A stretch of DNA of 30,836 nt from CAVBBU01 sp963593765 (GCA_963593765.1 CAVBBU010000008.1:1-30836), one strand, 5' to 3'. Shown: positions 8,291 through 16,435, counted from the stretch's first letter. Numbers and translations are program-made. The notes: a model not told the origin generated them from the letters alone.

Positions 8291-9028
8291 ATGATAAATG
8301 ATAAGATAACCAGATATAAAACTATAAAGATATATGGACTTGATGGAGAAGCGGTTAGAGAAAAGCTGTTAAATATCAGCTTTCCAGATGATGTTATGCA
8401 TAAGCTGACTATCGATGCTAATGAGATTCATATTGTCCTTTGGGCAGCTGCTGATACAGAGGATGATGCAAAGCAGATGATAAAGCCGGTTTCAAAGGCG
8501 ATAAAAAAGCTTTTTGGTGATTATATCTATACCACAAAATATTCTGAGAATATCCAGATGGCGGTTGTACGTCTTTTAGATAAATATGAGCTTACAGTTA
8601 CAACTGCTGAGTCATGCACGGGTGGCCTTGTTGCAGCACGAATAATAGATGTTCCGGGTGCAAGTGATGTATTTAGAGAGGGCTTTATAACATATTCAAA
8701 TAAGTCAAAAAGAAAGACGCTTGATGTTAGCAAGGGAACTCTTAAAAAATATGGAGCTGTTAGTAAGCAGACAGCTAAGGAGATGGCTACAGGTGCTATA
8801 TTTGCTGCAGATGCAGATGTATCTATAGCCGTAACCGGAATAGCAGGTCCGGATGGCGGCACAGAGGAAAAGCCGGTTGGACTTGTATATATAGCTTGCT
8901 ATATAAATGATAAGGTAACTGTTGAGGAGCATCACTTTGATGGAGATAGAAGCTCTGTTAGAGAGCAGTCTGTAATTGCTGCTCTAAACCTACTTAGAAC
9001 ATGCATATTAAATGAATATCATAACTAG
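8291..9028 (+). CDS. cinA: CinA-type protein lacking the N-terminal domain; nicotinamide-nucleotide amidase domain
   Basis: The C-terminal ~155 residues form a CinA_C/PncC domain, which deamidates NMN to nicotinate mononucleotide in pyridine nucleotide recycling. Visible motifs are TTAESCTGGLVAARI (catalytic Ser in AESCTGG, residues 106-112), GFITYSNKSK and AVTGIAGPDGGTEEKPVGL. Residues 1-~85 resemble the linker/KH-like middle domain of full-length CinA (YKTIKIYGLDGEAVREKL). The product is 245 residues, whereas full CinA is about 410. The N-terminal COG1058 (MoaB-like) domain is absent and there is no room for it, since pgsA ends two bases upstream. GAAGGGA lies about 10 bases before the ATG. 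This is intact domain loss, not an obvious pseudogene. Confidence 0.88.
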   Translation: MINDKITRYKTIKIYGLDGEAVREKLLNISFPDDVMHKLTIDANEIHIVLWAAADTEDDAKQMIKPVSKAIKKLFGDYIYTTKYSENIQMAVVRLLDKYELTVTTAESCTGGLVAARIIDVPGASDVFREGFITYSNKSKRKTLDVSKGTLKKYGAVSKQTAKEMATGAIFAADADVSIAVTGIAGPDGGTEEKPVGLVYIACYINDKVTVEEHHFDGDRSSVREQSVIAALNLLRTCILNEYHN

Positions 9029-9036
9029 GATATCTT

Positions 9037-9348
9037 ATGAAAATATATGATAGCTTATATCTTGGAAATATAGCAAGGATCGAGAGGTATAATATACTAA
9101 AGGCTATTAGGGCTAAAAAAAGCAGATTTGGAACATATGTGATTACGAATCCACATTCGAGCTCTACTATATTAGATATACTAACCTTGACTGAATTTAT
9201 AAAAAATTATTATGATAATTCTACTATTATAGGAATAGCAGAGGGCAAGCATGAAGCACTTATGCTTGCTAGGCAGATAATTGATGATATGTATAGAGCT
9301 ACAGGAGAGTTTGATATATATGCTTTCTGCAATATTAGTAGTAACTAA
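9037..9348 (+). CDS. Conserved-looking small protein of unknown function
   Basis: A 103-residue soluble protein beginning MKIYDSLYLGN, with a basic N-terminal third (RIERYNILKAIRAKKSRFG), a central TYVITNPHSSSTILDI segment, and a C-terminal GIAEGKHEALMLARQIIDDMYRATGEFDIYAF. It has no signal peptide or membrane helix. From memory it resembles short uncharacterised proteins next to DUF2953/ytfJ genes in related Clostridia, but I cannot confirm this by search. It lies 8 bases after cinA, and its last 29 bases overlap the preferred start of the next gene, so it is probably translationally coupled to the membrane protein downstream. No function is proposed. Confidence 0.7.
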   Translation: MKIYDSLYLGNIARIERYNILKAIRAKKSRFGTYVITNPHSSSTILDILTLTEFIKNYYDNSTIIGIAEGKHEALMLARQIIDDMYRATGEFDIYAFCNISSN

Positions 9349-10255
9349 GCTTATAGGAATAATTTTAGCAGCCCTTTTAGGACTGCTTTTAGTATTGCTT
9401 CTTATAGTAGGCTTTCTGCCTATAACCTACAAGGGAAATGCTGCCTATAAGGACAGCTTTAAATCGGCAAATACAGCCAGCTGGATTTTTGGAATATTTG
9501 GAATGAGGTTTGGATATGATAAAGGACCTTATGCGGTGCTGAGAATCTTTAAGAAGAGAATAGATTTTTTTAAAGATGATGAAGCGGATGAAGATACAAA
9601 TGAAGATATAGAAAAAAACGCTGGTGATTATAAAGACTATTCAGAGGAAGGCTTTAAGGAAGGGCAAAGTGAATCACAAAGTATTGATAATGCAAATACG
9701 GAAGATATAGAAAAGCAAAGCGCAGCAACCTATCGTGAAGAAAATCCAAATAAGTATAAAAGTAATAAAGATAACAAGCTTAATGATAAAAGTAAGGCAA
9801 AGAAAAAACGACATAGAGTATCTGTAATAAATCGCATAAAAAAACGATTTAAGTGCTTTAGGGAGCATTTGCTAGATAAGCTAAGGCATATTAATGAAAG
9901 AAAGGCTGCAATAATAAGCTTTGTAAGAAATCCGGATAATCAAAGATTGTTTGGATTTTTAAAGAAAAGCCTAAAAAGGCTATTTGGGCATATTCTTCCA
10001 AGGCATACTAAGGGACATGTATTATATGGCTTTGATGATCCGTATTATACAGGAAAGCTGCTTAGCTATATATCATTATTTCCTATAGCATATAATAAGG
10101 ATATAAAGATTATACCAGCATTTGATAAGCAGGTGATGGAGTTTGATTTTAATTATAAAGGTCATATACAGCTTGCGGTTGTAGCATATATATTGCTAAG
10201 AGTTTGGTTTGATAAAGATTTTAAAAGAGTGTATAATGAGTACAAGAATAGGTAG
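9320..10255 (+). CDS. DUF2953 (YtfI-like) membrane protein
   Basis: A 311-residue protein from ATG 9320 (AGGAGAG at 9303-9309); an in-frame ATG at 9281 lies deeper inside the preceding gene. An N-terminal membrane helix covers about residues 1-34 (IGIILAALLGLLLVLLL). A charged, low-complexity region at about residues 85-170 is rich in D, E, K, N and S and ends in a lysine cluster (KSKAKKKRHR). The C-terminal domain has GFDDPYYTGKLLSY, characteristic of DUF2953. In B. subtilis, ytfI (DUF2953) is beside ytfJ; the same pairing is seen here, with the stop one base into a GTG upstream of the next gene. The function is unknown but is probably linked to sporulation. Confidence 0.8.
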   Translation: MLSAILVVTKLIGIILAALLGLLLVLLLIVGFLPITYKGNAAYKDSFKSANTASWIFGIFGMRFGYDKGPYAVLRIFKKRIDFFKDDEADEDTNEDIEKNAGDYKDYSEEGFKEGQSESQSIDNANTEDIEKQSAATYREENPNKYKSNKDNKLNDKSKAKKKRHRVSVINRIKKRFKCFREHLLDKLRHINERKAAIISFVRNPDNQRLFGFLKKSLKRLFGHILPRHTKGHVLYGFDDPYYTGKLLSYISLFPIAYNKDIKIIPAFDKQVMEFDFNYKGHIQLAVVAYILLRVWFDKDFKRVYNEYKNR

Positions 10256-10266
10256 TGGAGGGCTTT

Positions 10267-10677
10267 ATGGATAATAATCAGTTTGTTTCTACTGTTGAAG
10301 CTATATTTAAGGGAATGGAGCAGTTTGTTACTACTAAAACAGTGGTAGGAGAGGCTGTTAAGATAGATAATGCTATTATACTCCCGCTTGTTGATGTAAG
10401 CTGTGGAATGGCTGCAGGCTCCTTTGCAGAAAATGCAAAACAAAATGGCGGTGGAGGCATGAGTACTAAGATGACTCCTACAGCAGTTTTAGTTATACAA
10501 AATGGAACTACCAAGCTAGTTAATGTTAAAAATCAGGATGCTATAAGTAAGGTGCTTGATATGATACCTGATTTTGTTAATAAATTTACTGGTGGAGATA
10601 AAAAAATTTCTGAGGCAGCAGGTAATGAAGCCGAAAGAATTGTAAATAATTCAAGGCCTACTAGAAGTGAAAATTAA
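10267..10677 (+). CDS. ytfJ: YtfJ/GerW-family spore protein
   Basis: A 136-residue protein with the YtfJ pattern: an N-terminal helix, VGEAVKIDNAIILPLVDVSCGMAAG, a glycine-rich patch (GGGGM), and MTPTAVLVIQNG with a final amphipathic segment. In Bacillus, GerW/YtfJ is a forespore protein affecting germination. I chose ATG 10267 because GGAGGG (10257-10262) lies 4-5 bases upstream; GTG 10255 would overlap that ribosome site. It follows the DUF2953 gene directly, matching the ytfI-ytfJ arrangement. The C-terminal ~25 residues are polar and probably disordered. It suggests sporulation capacity or ancestry but does not prove that the organism sporulates. Confidence 0.87.
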   Translation: MDNNQFVSTVEAIFKGMEQFVTTKTVVGEAVKIDNAIILPLVDVSCGMAAGSFAENAKQNGGGGMSTKMTPTAVLVIQNGTTKLVNVKNQDAISKVLDMIPDFVNKFTGGDKKISEAAGNEAERIVNNSRPTRSEN

Positions 10678-10734
10678 ATAGACATACACATGATATTATA
10701 AAGATTGCAAACGATAATCCGCAGGAGGTGCAAT

Positions 10735-11898
10735 ATGGGATTAATAAAGGCAGCTATAGATGCAGTTAGAACCTCTCTGGCAGACCAATGGCTAGAGGTT
10801 ATAGAAGCAGATAATATGGGAGATAACACAGTCTTTGCTAGAGGTGTTAAAACTAGAGTAGGTCAGAATACAAAGGGAACAGAGGATCTTATATCTGACG
10901 GCTCTAAGATTAGAGTATATCCAAATCAGTTTATGATGCTTGTAGACGGCGGTAAGATCGTAGACTATACAGCGGAAGAAGGATACTATACTGTTGATAA
11001 TTCATCTGCACCATCACTTTTTAATGGACAGTTTGGAGAGGCACTAAAGGAATCTCTTAATCGTATAAAATATGGCGGTCAGACTCCGCTTAAGCAGCAG
11101 GTATTTTTTATAAATTTGCAGGAGATAAAGGGTATTAAATTCGGAACTACTAATCCGATTAATTATTTTGATACATTTTATAATGCAGAGCTATTCCTTC
11201 GCTGCCATGGCAATTATTCTATTAAGATTTCTGATCCGGTACTTTTTTATTCAGAGGTTATACCAAAAAATTCAAACAGAGTAGAGTTTGCTGATATCAG
11301 TGCGCAGTATCAGTCTGAATTTATGACAGCACTTAGCTCATCTATAAATCAGATGTCTCAGGATGGTATAAGAATTTCCTTTGCCGCATCTAAGGGAGTA
11401 GAACTAAGTAAGTATATGCAGTCAGCTCTTGATGATGAGTGGAAGAAAAACAGAGGTATGGAAGTACAGTCTGTTGGTATGGATATATCATATGATGATG
11501 AATCTAAGAAGCTTATCAATATGCGTAATGAAGGTGCTATGCTTTCTGATGCTGGAATTAGAGAGGGCTATGTACAGGGCAGCATAGCAAGAGGACTTGA
11601 GGCAGCAGGCTCTAACCAAAATGGCTCAGCAGCAACCTTTATGGGTATGGGCATGGGTATGAATGCAGGCGGCTCTTATATGGCACAGGCAAGTGCCAAT
11701 AATATGCAGCAGATGGCAGGATCAGTAAGTGGAAGTAAGGCAGCAGGAGCATGGACATGTAGCTGCGGAGCTTCTAATACAGGGAATTTCTGCGGTAATT
11801 GCGGAAAGCCAAAGCCAGAAGCTGGTAGCTGGACATGCAGCTGTGGCACGGTTAATGCAGGAAAATTTTGCAGCAACTGTGGTAAGGCAAGGCAGTGA
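10735..11898 (+). CDS. SPFH/band-7 family protein with two C-terminal zinc ribbons (YdjI-like)
   Basis: A 387-residue protein from ATG 10735, preceded by AGGAGGTG at 10723-10730. Residues 1-~260 match the 'virion core protein'/YdjI type of SPFH protein, with YPNQFMMLVDGGKIVDY, a central SPFH fold and EVQSVGMDISYDDESKKL. A Gly/Met/Ala-rich linker (MGMGMGMNAGGSYM) follows. The end carries two tandem zinc ribbons, each with CXC near WTCSCG and CXXC near FCXNCGK. YdjI acts with YdjG and YdjP in B. subtilis membrane stress responses; no such partners are seen here. It stands 57 bases after ytfJ, with no clear terminator between them. It is cytoplasmic or membrane-associated, with no signal peptide. 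Confidence 0.83.
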   Translation: MGLIKAAIDAVRTSLADQWLEVIEADNMGDNTVFARGVKTRVGQNTKGTEDLISDGSKIRVYPNQFMMLVDGGKIVDYTAEEGYYTVDNSSAPSLFNGQFGEALKESLNRIKYGGQTPLKQQVFFINLQEIKGIKFGTTNPINYFDTFYNAELFLRCHGNYSIKISDPVLFYSEVIPKNSNRVEFADISAQYQSEFMTALSSSINQMSQDGIRISFAASKGVELSKYMQSALDDEWKKNRGMEVQSVGMDISYDDESKKLINMRNEGAMLSDAGIREGYVQGSIARGLEAAGSNQNGSAATFMGMGMGMNAGGSYMAQASANNMQQMAGSVSGSKAAGAWTCSCGASNTGNFCGNCGKPKPEAGSWTCSCGTVNAGKFCSNCGKARQ

Positions 11899-11932
11899 TA
11901 ATTCATTACAATTCTAAGAGGCTGCATACCTG

Positions 11933-11941
11933 TGCTATAAT
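11933..11941 (+). promoter_or_regulatory. Possible extended -10 promoter of thrC
   Basis: TGC followed by TATAAT (11936-11941) is an extended -10 element; the -35 position (11913-11918) is poor. It lies 64 bases before thrC. The leader contains a short GGCA/TGCC pairing (11944-11957) and a perfect 14-base palindrome CTTTTAATTAAAAG at 11983-11996, touching the ribosome site. Confidence 0.45.
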
Positions 11942-12005
11942 AGGCAGTTTGATTGCCAAGCGGAAGCATGAGCAAGGTAAGGCTTTTAATTAAAAGGGGA
12001 CGGAT

Positions 12006-13493
12006 ATGGATATAAAATATAACAGCACAAGAGGCGGCGAGTGCGGACTTAGTGCATCGCAGGCAGTGCTTAAGGGCTTAGCAGATGATGGCGGACTTTT
12101 TATGCCTGATAGGATTCCAGAATTTGATTTTGATTTAAAATCACTTTGCGGCAAAAGCTATCAAGAGGTAGCGTATGAGGTTATGAAGCTTTTTCTTACA
12201 GATTATACTAGAAAAGAGCTGATGGAATGTATAACTAAGGCATATGATGATAAGTTTGATACCAAGGACATAGCACCAGTTATGGGTGTAGACGGTGCTT
12301 ACTATATAGAGCTGTTTCATGGAAAGACTATAGCATTTAAGGATATGGCACTTTCTATACTTCCATATCTTATGACTACAGCAGCAAAAAAGAATGGTGT
12401 TACTAATAAGATAATTATACTTACAGCTACTAGTGGAGATACAGGTAAGGCTGCTATGGCTGGCTTTGCAGATGTAGATGGAACTGGAATAGTAGTCTTT
12501 TATCCAAAGGGCGGCGTAAGCTATGTTCAGCAGCTGCAGATGTCTACTCAAAAGGGTAGTAATACACATGTAGTCGCTATACATGGTAATTTTGATGATG
12601 CACAAACTGGCGTTAAAAAGATATTTGGAGATAAGGCTTTTGAAAAGAAATTAGCTGAGCATGGCATGCAGCTATCTAGTGCTAATTCTATCAACATAGG
12701 AAGATTAGTTCCGCAGATAGTATACTATGTTAATTCATATATTAAGCTGCTAGAAACAGAAAAGATAGGTGGTGGCGAAAAGGTCAATATATGTGTTCCG
12801 ACAGGAAACTTTGGCAATATACTTGCGGCATATTTTGCTAAGAAAATGGGACTTCCTGTTAATAAGCTTATATGTGCATCTAATGACAACAAGGTGCTGT
12901 TTGATTTCTTTAAAACAGGAATTTATGACAAAAATAGAGAGTTTATACTTACGACCTCACCGTCTATGGACATACTTATATCAAGTAACCTAGAAAGGCT
13001 TATATATATGAGCTGCGGCTGTGATGCAAAGAAAAATATGCAGCTTATGGAGAGCCTTAAGCAAAGCGGGAAGTATGAAGTAACAAAGGATATGAAGAGC
13101 TTTATGTCAGACTTTAAGGCTGGATATGCAAGTGAGGCTGAGGTTGCTTCTCAGATTAAAAAGGTTTACGAAAAAGCTGACTATGTTATGGATACGCATA
13201 CAGCGGTTGCTTCATATGTATATAGCGACTATGTAAAGAAAACAGGAGATAGTACAAAAACTCTTATAGCATCTACCGCAAGTCCATATAAGTTTGCATC
13301 TAGCGTTATGACTGCTATAGAAGGAAGGCTTGATACTGATGATGACTGGCAGATAGTTGATATGCTAAATAAAACAAGTCATACAGACATTCCGGCAGCT
13401 ATAAAGGATATTAAGGATGCACCTGTGCTGCACAAAAGAGAGTGTGACATAGCGAATATGCAAGCAGAGGTTTCTGACATACTTGGCTTATAG
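12006..13493 (+). CDS. thrC: Threonine synthase
   Basis: ThrC converts O-phosphohomoserine to threonine using pyridoxal phosphate. The PLP lysine is K112 in TIAFKDMALS. The glycine-rich phosphate-binding stretch ATSGDTGKAAMAGF and the later NFGNILAAYFAKKMGLP are typical. At 495 residues with an N-terminal YNSTRG opening, it belongs to the long form shared with E. coli and yeast rather than the ~350-residue Bacillus form. AAAAGGGGAC ends a few bases before the ATG. The ybaK-like gene follows after 9 bases, so the two are likely co-transcribed. No homoserine kinase or hom gene is adjacent. Confidence 0.95.
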   Translation: MDIKYNSTRGGECGLSASQAVLKGLADDGGLFMPDRIPEFDFDLKSLCGKSYQEVAYEVMKLFLTDYTRKELMECITKAYDDKFDTKDIAPVMGVDGAYYIELFHGKTIAFKDMALSILPYLMTTAAKKNGVTNKIIILTATSGDTGKAAMAGFADVDGTGIVVFYPKGGVSYVQQLQMSTQKGSNTHVVAIHGNFDDAQTGVKKIFGDKAFEKKLAEHGMQLSSANSINIGRLVPQIVYYVNSYIKLLETEKIGGGEKVNICVPTGNFGNILAAYFAKKMGLPVNKLICASNDNKVLFDFFKTGIYDKNREFILTTSPSMDILISSNLERLIYMSCGCDAKKNMQLMESLKQSGKYEVTKDMKSFMSDFKAGYASEAEVASQIKKVYEKADYVMDTHTAVASYVYSDYVKKTGDSTKTLIASTASPYKFASSVMTAIEGRLDTDDDWQIVDMLNKTSHTDIPAAIKDIKDAPVLHKRECDIANMQAEVSDILGL

Positions 13494-13502
13494 AGGACAG
13501 AC

Positions 13503-13988
13503 ATGGCAAAGAGTGAAGCTAAAACTAATGTAATGAGACTTCTTGATAGTAAGAAGCTTAGCTATAACGAATATACCTATGACGGAGACAGTACTACAAC
13601 CGGAGTAGAGGTAGCTACTATGCTAGGTCAGGAGGTAGATAGAGTTTTTAAAACACTAGTTACTGTAGGAAAATCCGGAGCAAATTATGTTTTTGTTGTA
13701 CCGGTTGCTAAGGAGCTTGATTTAAAAAAGGCAGCGGCAGCCGTACATGAAAAGTCTATAGATATGCTAAAGTCTAAAGATTTACTACCTCTTACAGGAT
13801 ATGTACATGGTGGCTGTTCACCTATAGGAATGAAAAAGCAATTTACAACTGTTATACATGAAAGTGCAAAGAACTTTGATAGGATTATATTCTCGGGAGG
13901 CAGAATAGGTTATCAGGTAGAGCTAAGTATAGAGGATCTTTCTAAGGTTATTAAATTTGGCTTTGCTGATATTATAAAGCAGGGATAA
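13503..13988 (+). CDS. ybaK: YbaK/EbsC-type aminoacyl-tRNA deacylase (Cys-tRNA-Pro)
   Basis: YbaK-family proteins hydrolyse mischarged Cys-tRNA(Pro). The 161-residue product has the conserved lysine in RVFKTLVTVG, the VVPVAKELDLKKAA segment, GYVHGGCSPIGMKK and FSGGRIGYQVELS, all typical of the YbaK subgroup rather than the ProX or INS-domain groups. It starts 9 bases after thrC, with a weak AGAGGAC ribosome site over the thrC stop. The link to threonine synthesis is probably operonic convenience. Confidence 0.92.
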   Translation: MAKSEAKTNVMRLLDSKKLSYNEYTYDGDSTTTGVEVATMLGQEVDRVFKTLVTVGKSGANYVFVVPVAKELDLKKAAAAVHEKSIDMLKSKDLLPLTGYVHGGCSPIGMKKQFTTVIHESAKNFDRIIFSGGRIGYQVELSIEDLSKVIKFGFADIIKQG

Positions 13989-14080
13989 TGCTGATATAAC
14001 TAAAAATCATATCAAAATAAATTTATTATAAAAATAATTCTTGATTTTTTTGACTGGCTAGAGTATCTTATTTAAAGAAC

Positions 14081-14111
14081 AAAGGCGTTCTCTTAATTGA
14101 GGACGCCTTTT
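14081..14111 (+). terminator. Rho-independent terminator after ybaK, upstream of glnN
   Basis: AAAGGCGTTCTC (14081-14092), loop TTAATT, GAGGACGCCTTTT. It has one T-G pair in the stem and a T run at the end. It stands 62 bases before glnN and could instead act as a leader attenuator if a promoter lies in the A/T-rich stretch 13989-14080. Confidence 0.85.
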
Positions 14112-14121
14112 GTGTTATACT
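14093..14121 (+). promoter_or_regulatory. Possible glnN promoter overlapping the terminator
   Basis: TTAATT (14093-14098, the terminator loop), 17 bases, TATACT (14116-14121) with a TG two bases upstream (extended -10). A 7-bp inverted repeat, ACTTAGA (14119-14125) and TCTAAGT (14141-14147), covers the predicted start and leader and may be an operator or RNA hairpin. Confidence 0.4.
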
Positions 14122-14172
14122 TAGAATGATTTCTAGTTACTCTAAGTAAATATATTATGAGGAGAAGAATGT

Positions 14173-16287
14173 ATGAGCGATTTGAGAAGTGTTGAAGAAT
14201 ATTTTGGCAGTATGGCATTCAACGACGAAACTATGCGTGAGAGACTTCCTAAGACAGTATATAAAAAGCTTAAGAAGACTATCGAGGATGGAACAGACAT
14301 AGATCCTAGCATAGCAGATGTAGTTGCACATGCTATGAAGGAATGGGCTATCGAGCATGGAGCAACGCATTATACTCACTGGTTCCAGCCACTTACAGGT
14401 GTTACTGCAGAAAAGCATGATTCATTTATTTCTGCACCTAAGGATGGAGCAGTAATAATGGAATTTTCTGGCAAGGAGCTTATCAAGGGCGAGCCGGATG
14501 CATCAAGCTTTCCATCAGGCGGACTTAGAGCAACCTTCGAGGCTAGAGGATATACAGCATGGGATTGTACATCACCTGCATTTCTTCGTAAGGACGGAAC
14601 AGGCGTTACACTTTGTATTCCTACAGCATTTTGCTCATACAAGGGCGAGGCACTAGATAAGAAGACACCGCTGCTTAGATCTATGCAGGCAGTAAATGAG
14701 CAGGGACTTCGTATACTTAAGCTCTTTGGAAATACGACATCTAAGAGAGTTATCGCATCTGTCGGAGCAGAGCAGGAGTATTTTATAGTAGATAGAGAAA
14801 AGTATCTGCAGAGAAAGGATCTTATATATACAGGTCGTACTCTTTTTGGTGCTATGCCACCTAAGGGACAGGAGCTTGAGGATCACTACTTCGGTGCTAT
14901 AAGAGAGAGAATAGGAAAGTTTATGTATCAGGTAAACCGTGAGCTGTGGAAGCTTGGTGTTCCGGCTAAGACTCAGCATAACGAGGTTGCACCTGCACAG
15001 CATGAGCTTGCACCAGTTTACGAGCAGGTCAATGTAGCAACAGACCACAACCAGCTTATAATGGAAACACTTAAGAGAGTTGCTGAGGAACAGGGACTTG
15101 CTTGCCTTCTTCATGAGAAGCCATTTGCAGGAGTTAACGGTTCTGGTAAGCACAACAACTGGTCACTTACAACAGATGATGGAATTAATCTTCTCAACCC
15201 TGGCGACACACCACACGAGAATGTACAGTTCCTTCTAGTTCTTTCATGCATACTAAGTGCAGTAGATATACATGCAGATCTTCTCCGCGAGGCGGCAGCC
15301 GACGTGGGCAATGATCACAGACTCGGAGCAAACGAAGCACCGCCAGCAGTTATATCTGTATTTATAGGCGAGCAGCTAGAGGATGTTATAGATCAGCTTT
15401 GCTCTACAGGACTTGCAACACACAGTAAGAAGGGTGGCAAGCTAAAGACAGGAGTTAGTACGCTTCCAGATCTTGATAAGGATGCTACAGACAGAAACAG
15501 AACATCACCATTTGCATTTACAGGAAATAAGTTTGAGTTCAGAATGGTTGGTTCTTCTGATTCTATATCTTCACCTAATGTTGTGCTTAATACTATAGTT
15601 GCTGAGGCATTCAAGACTGCAGCAGATAAGCTAGAGAAGGCTAAGAACTTTGATGCAGCTGTCCATGATATGATTAAGGATCTTCTTAATGAGCACAGAA
15701 GAATTATATTTAATGGCAATGGATATTCAGATGCTTGGATAGAGGAGGCAGAGAAGAGAGGACTTCCAAACATCAAGTCTATGGTAGAGGCAATACCTGC
15801 TCTTACAACTAAGAAGGCTGTTAAGCTGTTCGAGAGCTTTAAGGTATATACTAAGGCAGAGCTTGAGTCTAGAGTTGAGATAGAATTTGAGGCATATGCT
15901 AAGGCTATTAATATAGAAGCTAAGACTATGATAGATATAGCAACTAAGCAGATTATACCGGCTGTTATTGCATATACTACTGAGCTGGCAGATTCACTTA
16001 CCTGTGTAAGCACTGCATGCCCTGAGGCAGATACAAGCGTACAAAAGGAGCTTCTAATAGAGTGCAGTCAGCTTCTTTCAGATACTAAGGTAGCACTTCA
16101 AAAGCTCATAGATGAGACAGCTAAGGCAGCAGCTATTACTGATGCTAAGAAGTGTGCAAACGCATACCATTCTAAGGTATTTGCAGCTATGGAAGAACTT
16201 AGAGCACCAGTTGATAGACTAGAGATGCTAGTTGATAAGGATATGTGGCCTATGCCTAGCTACGGAGACCTGATGTTTGAGGTTTAA
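14173..16287 (+). CDS. glnN: Glutamine synthetase, type III
   Basis: GlnN joins ammonia to glutamate with ATP. The 704-residue length marks the type III (dodecameric) family, well above types I and II (~350-470). Motifs: HWFQPLTGVTAEKHDSF near the N-terminus, PAKTQHNEVAPAQHELAPVYE (family-III signature), KPFAGVNGSGKHNNWSL (ATP-binding box) and KFEFRMVGSS. ATG 14173 is preceded by AGGAG with good spacing. It is monocistronic, between two terminators. Type III enzymes are the main glutamine synthetases in many anaerobes (Clostridia, Bacteroides). No PII, amtB or gltB gene is adjacent. Confidence 0.96.
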   Translation: MSDLRSVEEYFGSMAFNDETMRERLPKTVYKKLKKTIEDGTDIDPSIADVVAHAMKEWAIEHGATHYTHWFQPLTGVTAEKHDSFISAPKDGAVIMEFSGKELIKGEPDASSFPSGGLRATFEARGYTAWDCTSPAFLRKDGTGVTLCIPTAFCSYKGEALDKKTPLLRSMQAVNEQGLRILKLFGNTTSKRVIASVGAEQEYFIVDREKYLQRKDLIYTGRTLFGAMPPKGQELEDHYFGAIRERIGKFMYQVNRELWKLGVPAKTQHNEVAPAQHELAPVYEQVNVATDHNQLIMETLKRVAEEQGLACLLHEKPFAGVNGSGKHNNWSLTTDDGINLLNPGDTPHENVQFLLVLSCILSAVDIHADLLREAAADVGNDHRLGANEAPPAVISVFIGEQLEDVIDQLCSTGLATHSKKGGKLKTGVSTLPDLDKDATDRNRTSPFAFTGNKFEFRMVGSSDSISSPNVVLNTIVAEAFKTAADKLEKAKNFDAAVHDMIKDLLNEHRRIIFNGNGYSDAWIEEAEKRGLPNIKSMVEAIPALTTKKAVKLFESFKVYTKAELESRVEIEFEAYAKAINIEAKTMIDIATKQIIPAVIAYTTELADSLTCVSTACPEADTSVQKELLIECSQLLSDTKVALQKLIDETAKAAAITDAKKCANAYHSKVFAAMEELRAPVDRLEMLVDKDMWPMPSYGDLMFEV

Positions 16288-16351
16288 AGGATAAGCTGCA
16301 TAGACGCAGAAAACCTTATGAAAGCAAAAATTTTATAAACTGTTTAAAAGC

Positions 16352-16385
16352 AAAAACCGACATGACAGCTGCCATGTCGGTTTTT
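16352..16385 (+). terminator. Terminator of glnN
   Basis: AAAAACCGACATG (16352-16364) pairs perfectly with CATGTCGGTTTTT (16373-16385). The A/T ends on both sides make it potentially bidirectional for convergent hpf. Confidence 0.92.
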
Positions 16386-16435
16386 AATTCTTATAATATA
16401 GAGCGATTATTTTGTCATTTTAACTTAATGACATT

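Noticed and set aside
8291..9028. cinA as a pseudogene
   Set aside because: The frame is intact, the catalytic AESCTGG and GIAGPDGG motifs are present, and no N-terminal remnant lies upstream; domain loss is the simpler reading.
11899..12005. T-box or threonine attenuator before thrC
   Set aside because: No T-box core sequence, no threonine-rich leader peptide and no terminator hairpin in the leader.
12141..12605. Long antisense open frame inside thrC, and similar ones inside groEL, glnN, secA and the kinase gene
   Set aside because: Their products are biased, Cys/Ser/Tyr-rich shadows of strongly recognised genes, without ribosome sites or known motifs.
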